Below are positions 56,116 through 63,613 of a stretch of DNA of 64,000 bases, piece by piece. The DNA is from Streptomyces sp. ISL-98 (lineage in GTDB: Bacteria; Actinomycetota; Actinomycetes; Streptomycetales; Streptomycetaceae), in NCBI RefSeq assembly GCF_018614055.1, contig NZ_JAGGPB010000039.1, positions 62,001 through 126,000 on the forward strand. The letters run 5' to 3'. Both the position numbers and the translations under genes were made by a program. Each line of letters opens with the position of its first letter. Position 1 is the stretch's first letter. Below the pieces are notes generated by a model. It was not told the origin of the DNA, searched no databases, and worked only from the letters and a program-made list of their open reading frames with translations.

Positions 56116-56985
56116 TCAGACCCGGTCGGCGGCGATCAGCAGGTAGTGGAAGCTGCCTTCCTTGTACGCGGTCAGGAACGGGTCCTCGATGCCGGTGGCC
56201 ACCGAGCACTTCTCACGCAGCTCCCAGTACGGGATGGTCTGGGCGGTGAGGTCGACGACATTGATCGGGACGAGGCTGTTGGCGGCCATGGCCTTGAAGT
56301 AGTCGCTGCGGGGATGAATGTTGCAGGTGTAGTGCTCGTCGATGCGGCTGACGGCCTTCGACCGGCCCCCGGTGACATCGTTGTAGCAGCCGGTGATGCA
56401 GACGTACCGGCCGCCGTACTCCAGAAGGCGGGAGAACTCGCCGTAGAGCTCGAACAGGTCCACGTACATGGTGGTTTCGTTGGTCCAGATACCCCGGCGC
56501 GAGCCCGTGGCCAGGCCCGTGTCGAGCATGTTGCGGAAGTGGAACTTCACCCGGTCGGCGACACCCCGCTCCTTGGCCTGGGAGTTGGCGAAGCCGACCT
56601 GGTACTCGGAGATGCTGACGCCGTCCACCTGACAGCCGAAGCGCTGGTTGGCCATGAAGCTGGTGCCGCCCCGGCCGGAACCGGCGTCCAGCAGGCGGTC
56701 CCCCGCGCCGATGTCGCCCAGGTGGTCGAGGAGAACCTCCGCCTGGGCGGTCTCCAGGCGGTGCAGCTCCTCGATGATGCGCTGGTCCCGGGTCGCCTCG
56801 GGGCCTTCCAGGACGGAGGGGTCGTAGTCGCCGATGCCGTAGTGGTGGTGGTAGAGGCCGTCGACCTCGCCGAGGCGGATGTTGACGGGGTCCTTCTCGG
56901 TGTTCCAGTACTCGGCGACGGACTTCTGGTACTCGGTGCGCAGAACGCCGTCCATTGCGGCGATTTCCGTCTCGGTCGTGGGCAT
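56116..56985 (-). CDS. mtf: Geranyl diphosphate 2-C-methyltransferase
   Basis: A 289-residue SAM-dependent methyltransferase that methylates GPP to 2-methyl-GPP, the first committed step of 2-methylisoborneol biosynthesis. SAM motif I: DRLLDAGSGRGGTSFMANQR. The N-terminal VNIRLGEVDGLYHHHYGIGD and the C-terminal IPYWELREKCSVATGIEDPF are hallmarks of GPP methyltransferases rather than of generic class I enzymes. AAGGAG precedes ATG 56985. It is the last gene of the operon behind the MIB synthase, with a strong terminator following. Confidence 0.93.
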   Translation of the reverse strand: MPTTETEIAAMDGVLRTEYQKSVAEYWNTEKDPVNIRLGEVDGLYHHHYGIGDYDPSVLEGPEATRDQRIIEELHRLETAQAEVLLDHLGDIGAGDRLLDAGSGRGGTSFMANQRFGCQVDGVSISEYQVGFANSQAKERGVADRVKFHFRNMLDTGLATGSRRGIWTNETTMYVDLFELYGEFSRLLEYGGRYVCITGCYNDVTGGRSKAVSRIDEHYTCNIHPRSDYFKAMAANSLVPINVVDLTAQTIPYWELREKCSVATGIEDPFLTAYKEGSFHYLLIAADRV

Positions 56986-57037
56986 GGTGGGGGGCTCCTT
57001 GCGTACTGAGAGGGGGAAGGATTACGGGGTGACGAGG

Positions 57038-58438
57038 TCAGCCGGCTGACGCGTAGCGCGCGCTGGTGGCGTGCCATTCGCGGTTGCCGCCCACCCAAGC
57101 CCACGTTCCGGCCAGGAAGCGGCGCAGCTCCGGGGAGCCGATGAGGGCGAGGGCGGAGGCCTCGGCCTCGTACGTGTGCATCAGCTCGTCGTGGATCTCG
57201 ACGCTGCGCTCGACGGCTTCCTGCAGCGAGCACTTCTCCTCGGCCGCGATCAGCATGGGCAGGCTGAAGTCCGTGGGATCTTCCTTGCCCATCGAGTACA
57301 GATCATTCATGAGCACGGTCGCGGTCCCGGCCAGGTTGAACGCCCGCCGCACCCGTGGGTCGGAGAACTCGGCCATCGGGACCTCGTAGCCGTCGATGGC
57401 GTCGACCAGCACCATGCACGGGATGAAACTGTTCTCGTGACGGTGCATCAGGTACTCCCAGACCGGCGGGGTCTGGCCGTTCGTGTGCCAGTTCGCCTCC
57501 TGGTTGTACGCGACGAACATGATGGCCAGCTCATGGCGGAGCCGGCGCACCTGGGTCGTCGTGGCGTACCTGGCGAGGTTGTCGAGGCCGGAGCGCAGCG
57601 CCTTCGCGACGGGGTCCTTCTGCACCACCTTCTCCAGCTGCGGCGCGTAGCGCAGCGGGAGTTGGGCCTGGTCGATCACCGAGTGGCAGATGGCGAGACG
57701 CTGGCCCACGAGGTCGTGGCGGGCCTCCTCGACCTCTCCGTCGACAATGTGGTCGTCGACGGCCCACTCGGCCAGTCCGCACTTCGCCGCCGCCAGCAGC
57801 CGGTCGGGGTCGTCGGTGTCAGGATGGGCGAGCATCATGAGGCGGCCGAAGTTGGCCGAGCGGACCTTGTCGAGCTGGCCGGGGTAGATCCCGACCTCCT
57901 CGGCCCACACGACCAGCCGCTCGTTGACCAGCTCGCCGAGGGCGGGGTCGTCGCGGCCCGCCGGCGGGCAGTACAGCGCCGGGGGCGCCGGCCTGTCGGC
58001 GGGAGCCCGCTCCGGCCCCCCGCCCCCGAGGCGGGCGGCCGAGGTGCCGAGACCGGTGGGGCCGCCGAGCACGGGGAGCCCGGCGGTCACCTGTTCCGTG
58101 GGCACCACGGGCATCCGGGGTTCGACGACCCGCACGCCGGGCCGCATTGCGCGGGCGGACGCCGGGCGGACCGGGGCCTCGGAAGCCGGCAGGACGGGGG
58201 CCTCGGAAGCCGAGGGGATCAGCACCCTGGCTGCCGAGGTGCCGAGCCCGGAGGGCCCGCCGAGAACCCGCCGTAGGTCCGGGCCCGCGGCCGCCGCCGA
58301 AGAGGCCGCCGCCTGCATCGGCTCAGGCCCGAACAGATTCCCCCTTCCCGGGCGTACCGGGTCGGACAGCAGGGCGCCCACCAGCCCCGCCACTTCGTGC
58401 TCGGCGGCGGAAGCAGACATCCGGGACAGCAGTGACAC
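57038..58438 (-). CDS. tpc: 2-methylisoborneol synthase
   Basis: A 466-residue class I terpene cyclase that turns 2-methyl-GPP into the earthy odorant 2-methylisoborneol. The metal-binding motifs are DDHIVD (228-233, the DDxxxD variant) and NDLYSMGKE (378-386). About 160 N-terminal residues are Ala/Pro-rich and disordered. They contain two near-identical motifs, GPSGLGTSAAR (61-71) and GPTGLGTSAAR (126-136). In this family the disordered N-terminus directs packaging into the family 2B encapsulin, whose gene lies directly upstream. GTG 58438 has AAGGAGG upstream. Confidence 0.93.
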   Translation of the reverse strand: MSLLSRMSASAAEHEVAGLVGALLSDPVRPGRGNLFGPEPMQAAASSAAAAGPDLRRVLGGPSGLGTSAARVLIPSASEAPVLPASEAPVRPASARAMRPGVRVVEPRMPVVPTEQVTAGLPVLGGPTGLGTSAARLGGGGPERAPADRPAPPALYCPPAGRDDPALGELVNERLVVWAEEVGIYPGQLDKVRSANFGRLMMLAHPDTDDPDRLLAAAKCGLAEWAVDDHIVDGEVEEARHDLVGQRLAICHSVIDQAQLPLRYAPQLEKVVQKDPVAKALRSGLDNLARYATTTQVRRLRHELAIMFVAYNQEANWHTNGQTPPVWEYLMHRHENSFIPCMVLVDAIDGYEVPMAEFSDPRVRRAFNLAGTATVLMNDLYSMGKEDPTDFSLPMLIAAEEKCSLQEAVERSVEIHDELMHTYEAEASALALIGSPELRRFLAGTWAWVGGNREWHATSARYASAG

Positions 58439-58473
58439 CGCTTCAGCCCTCCTTCACCGGTGGAATCGGACAC

Positions 58474-59892
58474 TCAGGCACGCGGACGTACCTCGACGTT
58501 CTCCAGGATCCCGATCGCGTCCGGGACGAGAATGGCCGCGGAGTAATAGGTGCTGACGAGGTACGAGATAATGGCCTTCTCGTCGATGCCCATGAACCGC
58601 ACATTGAGGCCGGGCTCGACCTCGTCGGGGATCCCGGTCTGGTAGAGGCCGATGACGCCCTCATTGTCCTCGCCGATACGCATGGCGATGATCGACGAGC
58701 TCTGGTGCTTGGTGACCGGGATCTTGCCGCACGGGAGGATCGGCACGCCCCTCCAGGCGGGGATCTGGTGGCCGTCGACATCGACGCTGCCGAGCGAGAG
58801 GCCCCGCTTGTTGCACTCCTTGCCGAACGCCGCGATGGCGCGCGGGTGCGCGAACATGTACCGGGTGCCGCGGCGCATGCTCAGCAGGTCGTCGAGGTCG
58901 TCCGGGGTGGGCGGTCCCGAGTGGGTCTGGATGCGCTGGTCGAATTCGGCGTTGTGGAGCAGGCCGAATTCGCGGTTGTTGACCAGCTCGTGTTCCTGGC
59001 GCTCACGCAGTTCCTGGATGGTGAGCCGCAGCTGCTGCTGGGTCTGGTTCATGGGCTGGTTGTAGAGATCGGCGACCCGGCTGTGCACCTTCAGCACGGT
59101 CTGGGCCACGCTCAACTCGTATTCGCGGGGCTTGAGTTCGTAGTCCGCGAACGCGCCGGGCAGGGTCGCCTCGCCGACGTGGCCGGCACTGAGGTCGATC
59201 GCGGCCTCGCCGGACTTGTTCACCTTGTACCCGTTGGAGCTCAGCGCCCGGACGTGCTCCCGCAGCTTCTCGTACTGGCCGGCCACCGCCTTGTATGCCG
59301 CCTGCGGCAGCGCGAGGATCGTGACCCCGGTCGCGGCGCGGGCGGTGAACTCCCACTTGCCACCGGCGCCCGCCAGCACGTGACCGCCGAAGCTGTCGCC
59401 GTCGCCGAGGCGGCCCAGGATGGTCTCGTCCCCGTACTTCCCGGCGCCGACCTTCTCCACCTTGCCGTGCGCGATCAGGAAGATCTGATCGGCCTTCTTG
59501 CCCGCGTTCACAATGATCTGGCCGGGCTCGTACTCCTTCTGTACGAACTTCTCGGCCAGCGCACCCAGGGCCGTGGAGTCGTCGAACCCGCGCAACAGCG
59601 GCAGTTCGGCCAGCTCGGCAGGGATGACCTGCACCTTGGAGCCGTTCTTGATGAACGTCACCCGGCCGTCGCCGACTGTGTACGACAGGCGACGGTTCAC
59701 ACGGTAGGTGCCGCCGGGCACATGAACCCACGGCAGCTTCCGCAGCAGCCACCGCGAACTGATGCCCTGCATCTGAGGTTCGGACTTGGTCGTCGTCGCG
59801 AGATTTTTCGCGGCCGCCGTGCTGAGGCTCTGCTGTACTCGCTCCACTTGCGCCGCGATCGCATCCGCGGGCGCACTCGTCTCGACCGACAT
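58474..59892 (-). CDS. cnb: Family 2B encapsulin shell protein with cyclic-nucleotide-binding domain
   Basis: A 472-residue protein of the EshA-like group. ATG 59892 has GAGGAGAGG upstream. Residues 20-80 begin the HK97-type shell fold (LPWVHVPGGTYRVNRRLSYT). A CAP_ED cyclic-nucleotide-binding domain is inserted at about 85-205 (KEYEPGQIIVNAGKKADQIF LIAHGKVEKV, LGDGDSFGGHVL). The rest returns to the shell fold (RRGTRYMFAHPRAIAAFGKE, HQIPAWRGVPILPCGKIPV, EPGLNVRFMGIDEKAIISYL). It was long annotated as a Crp-like regulator, but there is no HTH. It forms a compartment that holds MIB synthase. First gene of the MIB operon. Confidence 0.92.
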   Translation of the reverse strand: MSVETSAPADAIAAQVERVQQSLSTAAAKNLATTTKSEPQMQGISSRWLLRKLPWVHVPGGTYRVNRRLSYTVGDGRVTFIKNGSKVQVIPAELAELPLLRGFDDSTALGALAEKFVQKEYEPGQIIVNAGKKADQIFLIAHGKVEKVGAGKYGDETILGRLGDGDSFGGHVLAGAGGKWEFTARAATGVTILALPQAAYKAVAGQYEKLREHVRALSSNGYKVNKSGEAAIDLSAGHVGEATLPGAFADYELKPREYELSVAQTVLKVHSRVADLYNQPMNQTQQQLRLTIQELRERQEHELVNNREFGLLHNAEFDQRIQTHSGPPTPDDLDDLLSMRRGTRYMFAHPRAIAAFGKECNKRGLSLGSVDVDGHQIPAWRGVPILPCGKIPVTKHQSSSIIAMRIGEDNEGVIGLYQTGIPDEVEPGLNVRFMGIDEKAIISYLVSTYYSAAILVPDAIGILENVEVRPRA

Positions 59893-59916
59893 CGGTCGCC
59901 TCTCCTCTTCCGCCAC

Positions 59917-59930
59917 TGTCCGGCCGGACA
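59917..59930. promoter_or_regulatory. Palindrome TGTCCGGCCGGACA before the MIB operon
   Basis: A perfect 14-bp palindrome, 24 bases upstream of the encapsulin ATG. A further half-site (CCGGACA) follows at 59932-59938, so TGTCCGG occurs three times in 22 bases. It lies in the leader or promoter of the operon and is a candidate operator. Confidence 0.5.
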
Positions 59931-59994
59931 ACCGGACACAATTACTCTATGTAGCGGCAACGGGTGCCATCATCACGTTCAGTGACCGACGCGC

Positions 59995-60019
59995 CGGGCG
60001 GAGAGAAGCACTCCGCCCG
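59995..60019. other. Hairpin in the divergent region 59893-60227
   Basis: CGGGCGGAG (59995-60003) and CTCCGCCCG (60011-60019) form a 9-bp stem with a 7-base loop. The 335-base region between the encapsulin gene and the plus-strand gene at 60228 otherwise contains only the palindrome at 59917 and a C-rich run (60047-60058). I see no coding sequence there. Confidence 0.45.
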
Positions 60020-60227
60020 TCACCGTGCGCCCCCTTTCGCACCCCCGTACCCCCCCCCGGCCTCAGGTACGGCCGTCACGGTGTACTCACCGCACGGGCA
60101 GAGCAATGGCCCCCGGCCCTGCGGCTTTCCCGGCCCGGGACCGCGCCGGAGGCGGCAACGGCGGGACGGACCTACGGTGGATCCAGAGAGCGCCGTCACG
60201 GAACCGGCGTTCCGGAGGGAGGCTGCG

Positions 60228-60524
60228 ATGCAGGAGCACTTCGTCTGGGTGACAACGCGCCGCATCAGGCCGGACACGTTGGAGGAGTTCGAGACAGCAT
60301 GGCGGCCCGGCCCGTTCCCCCAGGGCCTGCTCCGCGCCTTCGCGTACTGGTCCGAGGACGGGCAGGAGATCACCGGGGTGTCGTTCTGGGAATCCGAGGA
60401 GGCGTGCGACGCCTGGCGGGGCTCCGAAGCGGAGAGGCGTCGCCGTGAGGCCATGGCCCCGTACGTCGTCACGGAGCGGGAAGGCTTCTATCGCGGCGGC
60501 GAACTCGCCGTCCCCGTACGGTAG
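60228..60524 (+). CDS. Small ABM-fold (antibiotic biosynthesis monooxygenase-like) protein
   Basis: A 98-residue ferredoxin-like protein. ATG 60228 is preceded by GGAGGGAGG. Sequence blocks HFVWVTTRRIRPDTLEEFET AW, LLRAFAYWSEDGQEITGVSF WESEEACDAWRGSE fit the dimeric alpha/beta-barrel (ABM/YgiN-like) pattern of strand, helix, W-E-S turn and helix. Many such proteins act on no known substrate. Divergent from the MIB operon, single gene. Confidence 0.65.
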   Translation: MQEHFVWVTTRRIRPDTLEEFETAWRPGPFPQGLLRAFAYWSEDGQEITGVSFWESEEACDAWRGSEAERRRREAMAPYVVTEREGFYRGGELAVPVR

Positions 60525-60561
60525 CCGGACCCGCCGGAGAGCCGACGTTGCAGTCCCGCGG

Positions 60562-61821
60562 TCATCGGGCCACAGTCCACTTCTGGTTGGCGGCCCCGGT
60601 GCAGGTCCAGATCTGCAACCGGGTGCCGTTGGCCGAGCTGCCGCCGCCGGCGTCCAGGCACTTGTCGGCCTGCGGGTTGACGATGTCCCGGGCCGCGGGG
60701 ACGGCCCACTGCTGGGCGGCCGAGCCGTTGCAGTCCCACAGCTGGACCGGCGTGCCGTCGGCGGTGCCTCCCGATGTCACGTCCAGGCACTTGCCGAGCG
60801 CGCGGATCGTGCCGTCGGATCCCGCGCTCCAGCGCTGGGCGTCGCTGCCGTTGCAGTCGTAGAGCTGTACGGGTGTGCCGTTGGCGTTGTCGGCGCCGGC
60901 CACGTCCACGCACTTGCCACCGACGCCGGTGATGGCACCGCCGCCACCCGACTGACCGCCTTCGGTGCTGACCCGGACGTAGTCGACCAGGAGCTGCTGG
61001 GGGAAGACCGTGCTGCCGTCGGGGTCTCCGGGCCAGTAGCCGCCGACCGCGAGGTTGAGGATCAGGAAGAAGGGCTTGTTGAAGACCCACTGCCGTCCGC
61101 CGAGGTCGGCGGGGGTGCGCCGCTGGTACACGGTGCCGTCGACGGACCAGGTGATCGCGTTCGGGCTCCAGTCGACGGCGAAGGTGTGGAAGGCATCGGC
61201 GAACGCCTGGCCGCCGGGCAGCGTGTAGGCGGCGCCGATGCCGCCGGAGCCGGAGTAGCCGGGGCCGTGGAGGGTGCCGTGGACCGTGGACGGCTCGAAG
61301 CCCACGTTCTCCATGACGTCGATCTCGCCCGAGCCCGGCCAGCCGACATCGCCGATGTCGTTGCCCAGCATCCAGAACGCGGGCCACATGCCCTGCCCGC
61401 GCGGGATCTTCATCCGGGCCTCGACGCGGCCGTACGTCGTGGTGAACCTGCCGGCCGTGTTCAGCCGGGCGGAGGTGTACTCGCACCTTCCGTACCAGCA
61501 CTGGTAGTTGCCCGGGTTCTCACGGCGGGCGGTGATGACGAGATGCCCCTGGCCGTCGAGTGCGGCGTTGCGGTTGCCCGCGGTGTAGTACTGCCGCTCA
61601 TGGTTGTTGATGTTGTCGCCCGTCTCGACCTGCCACTTACCGCCGTCGACGGAGGAGCCCGCGGGCCCGTCGAACTCGTCGGAGAACGTGACGGCGGCGG
61701 CTGCGCGGGGCTTCGCCGCGGGCTGGGGCGCTCCCTGCGCCAGTCCGGAGGACAGGGCCGCGAGGGCTACGACCGGGACGAGGGACAGCAGAAGGCGTCG
61801 GGGTAAGCGCGGGGAGTCCAT
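60562..61821 (-). CDS. Secreted GH16 glucanase with ricin-type carbohydrate-binding domain
   Basis: A 419-residue exported endo-glucanase. ATG 61821 follows GGGAGAG; the signal peptide is RRLLLSLVPVVALAALSSGL AQG. The GH16 domain spans about 43-290, with the catalytic GEIDVMEN (Glu166, Asp168, Glu171) and the substrate-binding QGMWPAFWMLG. After a Gly-rich linker, residues 300-419 form a ricin-B (CBM13) trefoil with three QxW repeats (DAQRWS, AAQQWA, NQKWT). Laminarin-type beta-1,3-glucan is the probable substrate, giving a role in fungal or plant cell-wall digestion. Confidence 0.92.
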   Translation of the reverse strand: MDSPRLPRRLLLSLVPVVALAALSSGLAQGAPQPAAKPRAAAAVTFSDEFDGPAGSSVDGGKWQVETGDNINNHERQYYTAGNRNAALDGQGHLVITARRENPGNYQCWYGRCEYTSARLNTAGRFTTTYGRVEARMKIPRGQGMWPAFWMLGNDIGDVGWPGSGEIDVMENVGFEPSTVHGTLHGPGYSGSGGIGAAYTLPGGQAFADAFHTFAVDWSPNAITWSVDGTVYQRRTPADLGGRQWVFNKPFFLILNLAVGGYWPGDPDGSTVFPQQLLVDYVRVSTEGGQSGGGGAITGVGGKCVDVAGADNANGTPVQLYDCNGSDAQRWSAGSDGTIRALGKCLDVTSGGTADGTPVQLWDCNGSAAQQWAVPAARDIVNPQADKCLDAGGGSSANGTRLQIWTCTGAANQKWTVAR

Positions 61822-61997
61822 GACTCTCCCTTCCAGGAGCACTGCTATGGCATGCATATGACAAGCATTTGCGCCGAGTGGGGTGGGGGGTGAGAGGTCG
61901 ACCTGACGGGTACTCAGTTCACTACGTGATTTAAGAAGTGAACGAAAAGACTGTCAAGGACTTGGTATGGACCAAATTTATGAATGGAAGCCGCTGG

Positions 61998-62771
61998 CTA
62001 CGGCCGGCGGCGAGGTTTGCCGCGCTTGCCGCCTTTAGGGCTGCCAGATCCACTCCGCAGGCTCTTGCCGGTCGGCTTCCCGGTCGACTTCCCGGCCGCG
62101 GGCTTCCGCCGTGCGCCGCGCGTATCGGGGGTCTTCCGCTTCGGCTCCGCCGGGGCCTGGGGGCGCCCCCGCGTGCTGTTGACGGTCCGCCCGCGGACGA
62201 TCCCGATGAGCTGCTCCACCAGGTCGGTGGTTTCGTCCTGCGGCCACGACAGCGCGACGCCGGACTGGGGGGCGTCCGATACCGGCCGGTATGTGAGGTC
62301 CTTGCGGCGGTGCAGGCGGGCGAGCGACTGCGGGACGACGAGTAGTCCCACTCCCGCCCCCACCAGTTCGATGGCGTCCGCCGTCGTGGCGGGGCGTTCC
62401 TTCGCGGGCACTCCCGGCCGGTGCTCCCAGTCGAGGGTGTCGTCGAGGGGATGCAGCACGATGTCGTCGGCCAGATCCTCGGCGGACACCTCGTCGACCG
62501 ACGCCACAACGTGGTCCTTCGGGACCACGACCACCGACGTCTCGGTGTAGAGGGGGATCGCGCTGAGAACTTCCCGGTCGACCGGCAGCCGTACGAAACC
62601 GGCGTCGGCACTGCGGCTCCGCAGCACGTCGCACGCTTCGGCGGCGGACACCGCGACGAGAGTCAGTGGGATTTCGGGCAGCCGCTCGTTCCAGATCCGC
62701 ACCCACTTCGTGGGCGTCACTCCCGGGACGTACGCCAGCCGGAACGAAGGGGTTGCTTCCGAGCCTGTCAC
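61998..62771 (-). CDS. LysR substrate-binding-like protein without HTH
   Basis: A 257-residue protein that begins directly with the effector domain of LysR regulators (SFRLAYVPGVTPTKWVRIWN, AACDV-type AAEACDVLRSRSADAGFVRL, VELVGAGVGLLV-like AIELVGAGVGLLVVPQSLAR). There is no winged-helix N-terminus, so it cannot bind DNA in the LysR way. The C-terminal 60 residues are highly basic and low in complexity (GKSTGKPTGKSLRSGSGSPK), suggesting contact with nucleic acid. GTG 62771 may be leaderless or weakly led. It is divergent from the DUF5997 gene by 58 bases, a pairing I remember as common in streptomycetes. Confidence 0.82.
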   Translation of the reverse strand: MTGSEATPSFRLAYVPGVTPTKWVRIWNERLPEIPLTLVAVSAAEACDVLRSRSADAGFVRLPVDREVLSAIPLYTETSVVVVPKDHVVASVDEVSAEDLADDIVLHPLDDTLDWEHRPGVPAKERPATTADAIELVGAGVGLLVVPQSLARLHRRKDLTYRPVSDAPQSGVALSWPQDETTDLVEQLIGIVRGRTVNSTRGRPQAPAEPKRKTPDTRGARRKPAAGKSTGKPTGKSLRSGSGSPKGGKRGKPRRRP

Positions 62772-62829
62772 TCCGCCAGGTTACCGGTCGTGGTCGGAGG
62801 TAGCTCACACGCTCGATACCCTTGACACC

Positions 62830-63234
62830 ATGACGTCGCACCAGACCACCCAGACGATGAAGCCCGCGACCGCGGCAAAGAAGCTGGGTGTGTACCTCGA
62901 GGCCACCCCCGCCGAGTTCCAGGAGGGTGTCGTCTCGCGCACCGAGCTGAACGCCCTGCAGTCCGACCCGCCCGAGTGGCTGCAGGAACTGCGACGCAAC
63001 GGCCCGCACCCCCGGCCGGTGGTCGCGGCGAAGCTGGGCATCTCCATCGCGGGTCTCGCGCGTGGCGGAGTCACGGAGCCCCTCACCACGGAGCAGATCG
63101 ACGCGCTGAAGACGGACAACCCCGAGTGGCTGCAGAAGGAGCGCGCCACCCAGGCCGAGGTCCGCAAGGAAGCGGTCCGCATCAAGGAGCAGAAGGCGGA
63201 ACGAGGCGAGCAGCCCCGCCGACCGCGTTCCTGA
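62830..63234 (+). CDS. DUF5997 family protein
   Basis: A 134-residue DUF5997 protein. The family blocks are MKPATAAKKLGVYLEATPAE FQEGVVSRTEL, the repeated PPEWLQELRRNGPHPRPVVA AKLGISIAGLARGG and EPLTTEQIDALKTDNPEWLQ, with a charged helical tail. The predicted helices (AKKLGVYLEATPAEF; AAKLGISIAGLARGG) look HTH-like, so it may supply the DNA-binding activity missing from the divergent LysR-like protein (inference). Confidence 0.82.
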   Translation: MTSHQTTQTMKPATAAKKLGVYLEATPAEFQEGVVSRTELNALQSDPPEWLQELRRNGPHPRPVVAAKLGISIAGLARGGVTEPLTTEQIDALKTDNPEWLQKERATQAEVRKEAVRIKEQKAERGEQPRRPRS

Positions 63235-63311
63235 CCGCCACGCCCCGGACGGCCGAAGCCTCCGTACCACGCGCGGTGGTGCGAGCGGCTGTCCCCCGGT
63301 TCGAGGAACAG

Positions 63312-63346
63312 CACAAAGCCCCGGGACCATGAGGACCCGGGGCTTG
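63312..63346. terminator. Terminator hairpin after DUF5997
   Basis: ACAAAGCCCCGGG (63312-63324) pairs with CCCGGGGCTTGT (63335-63346) with one bulged A and a 10-base loop, about 80 bases after the DUF5997 stop. Confidence 0.7.
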
Positions 63347-63513
63347 TCCGTTCACTCTCCGTGCGCCAGGTTCAACGACCTGGGCCCGCGTTGGTCACTT
63401 GCCGGCCGGTTGCGGCGGGGTGGCTACGGTACGCCTTGAGAACGCGCAGGTCAGGCTGTTTGCCCGGGCCATTGTCTGATCACCTGCAAGGTGGTGACGC
63501 CATATCCCCAGGC

Positions 63514-63613
63514 TCAGAACGCGTTCACGCCGGCGATTTCGCTGGAAAGTTCCCAGAGGCACGAGGCTGCGTGGGGATCGGTGGCCCAGGGCTTGACCTG
63601 CCGATGAGCAGTG
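63514..63613 (-). pseudogene. Possible C-terminal remnant of an SDR gene
   Basis: Read from the minus strand directly behind the epimerase stop: HRQVKPWATDPHAASCLWEL and SSEIAGVNAF, then TGA. The D-P-(2)-A-(3)-LWELS-(2)-G pattern is the usual tail of protochlorophyllide-reductase-like SDRs. No N-terminal part is present. The rest of 63347-63513 shows nothing I recognise. Confidence 0.35.
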
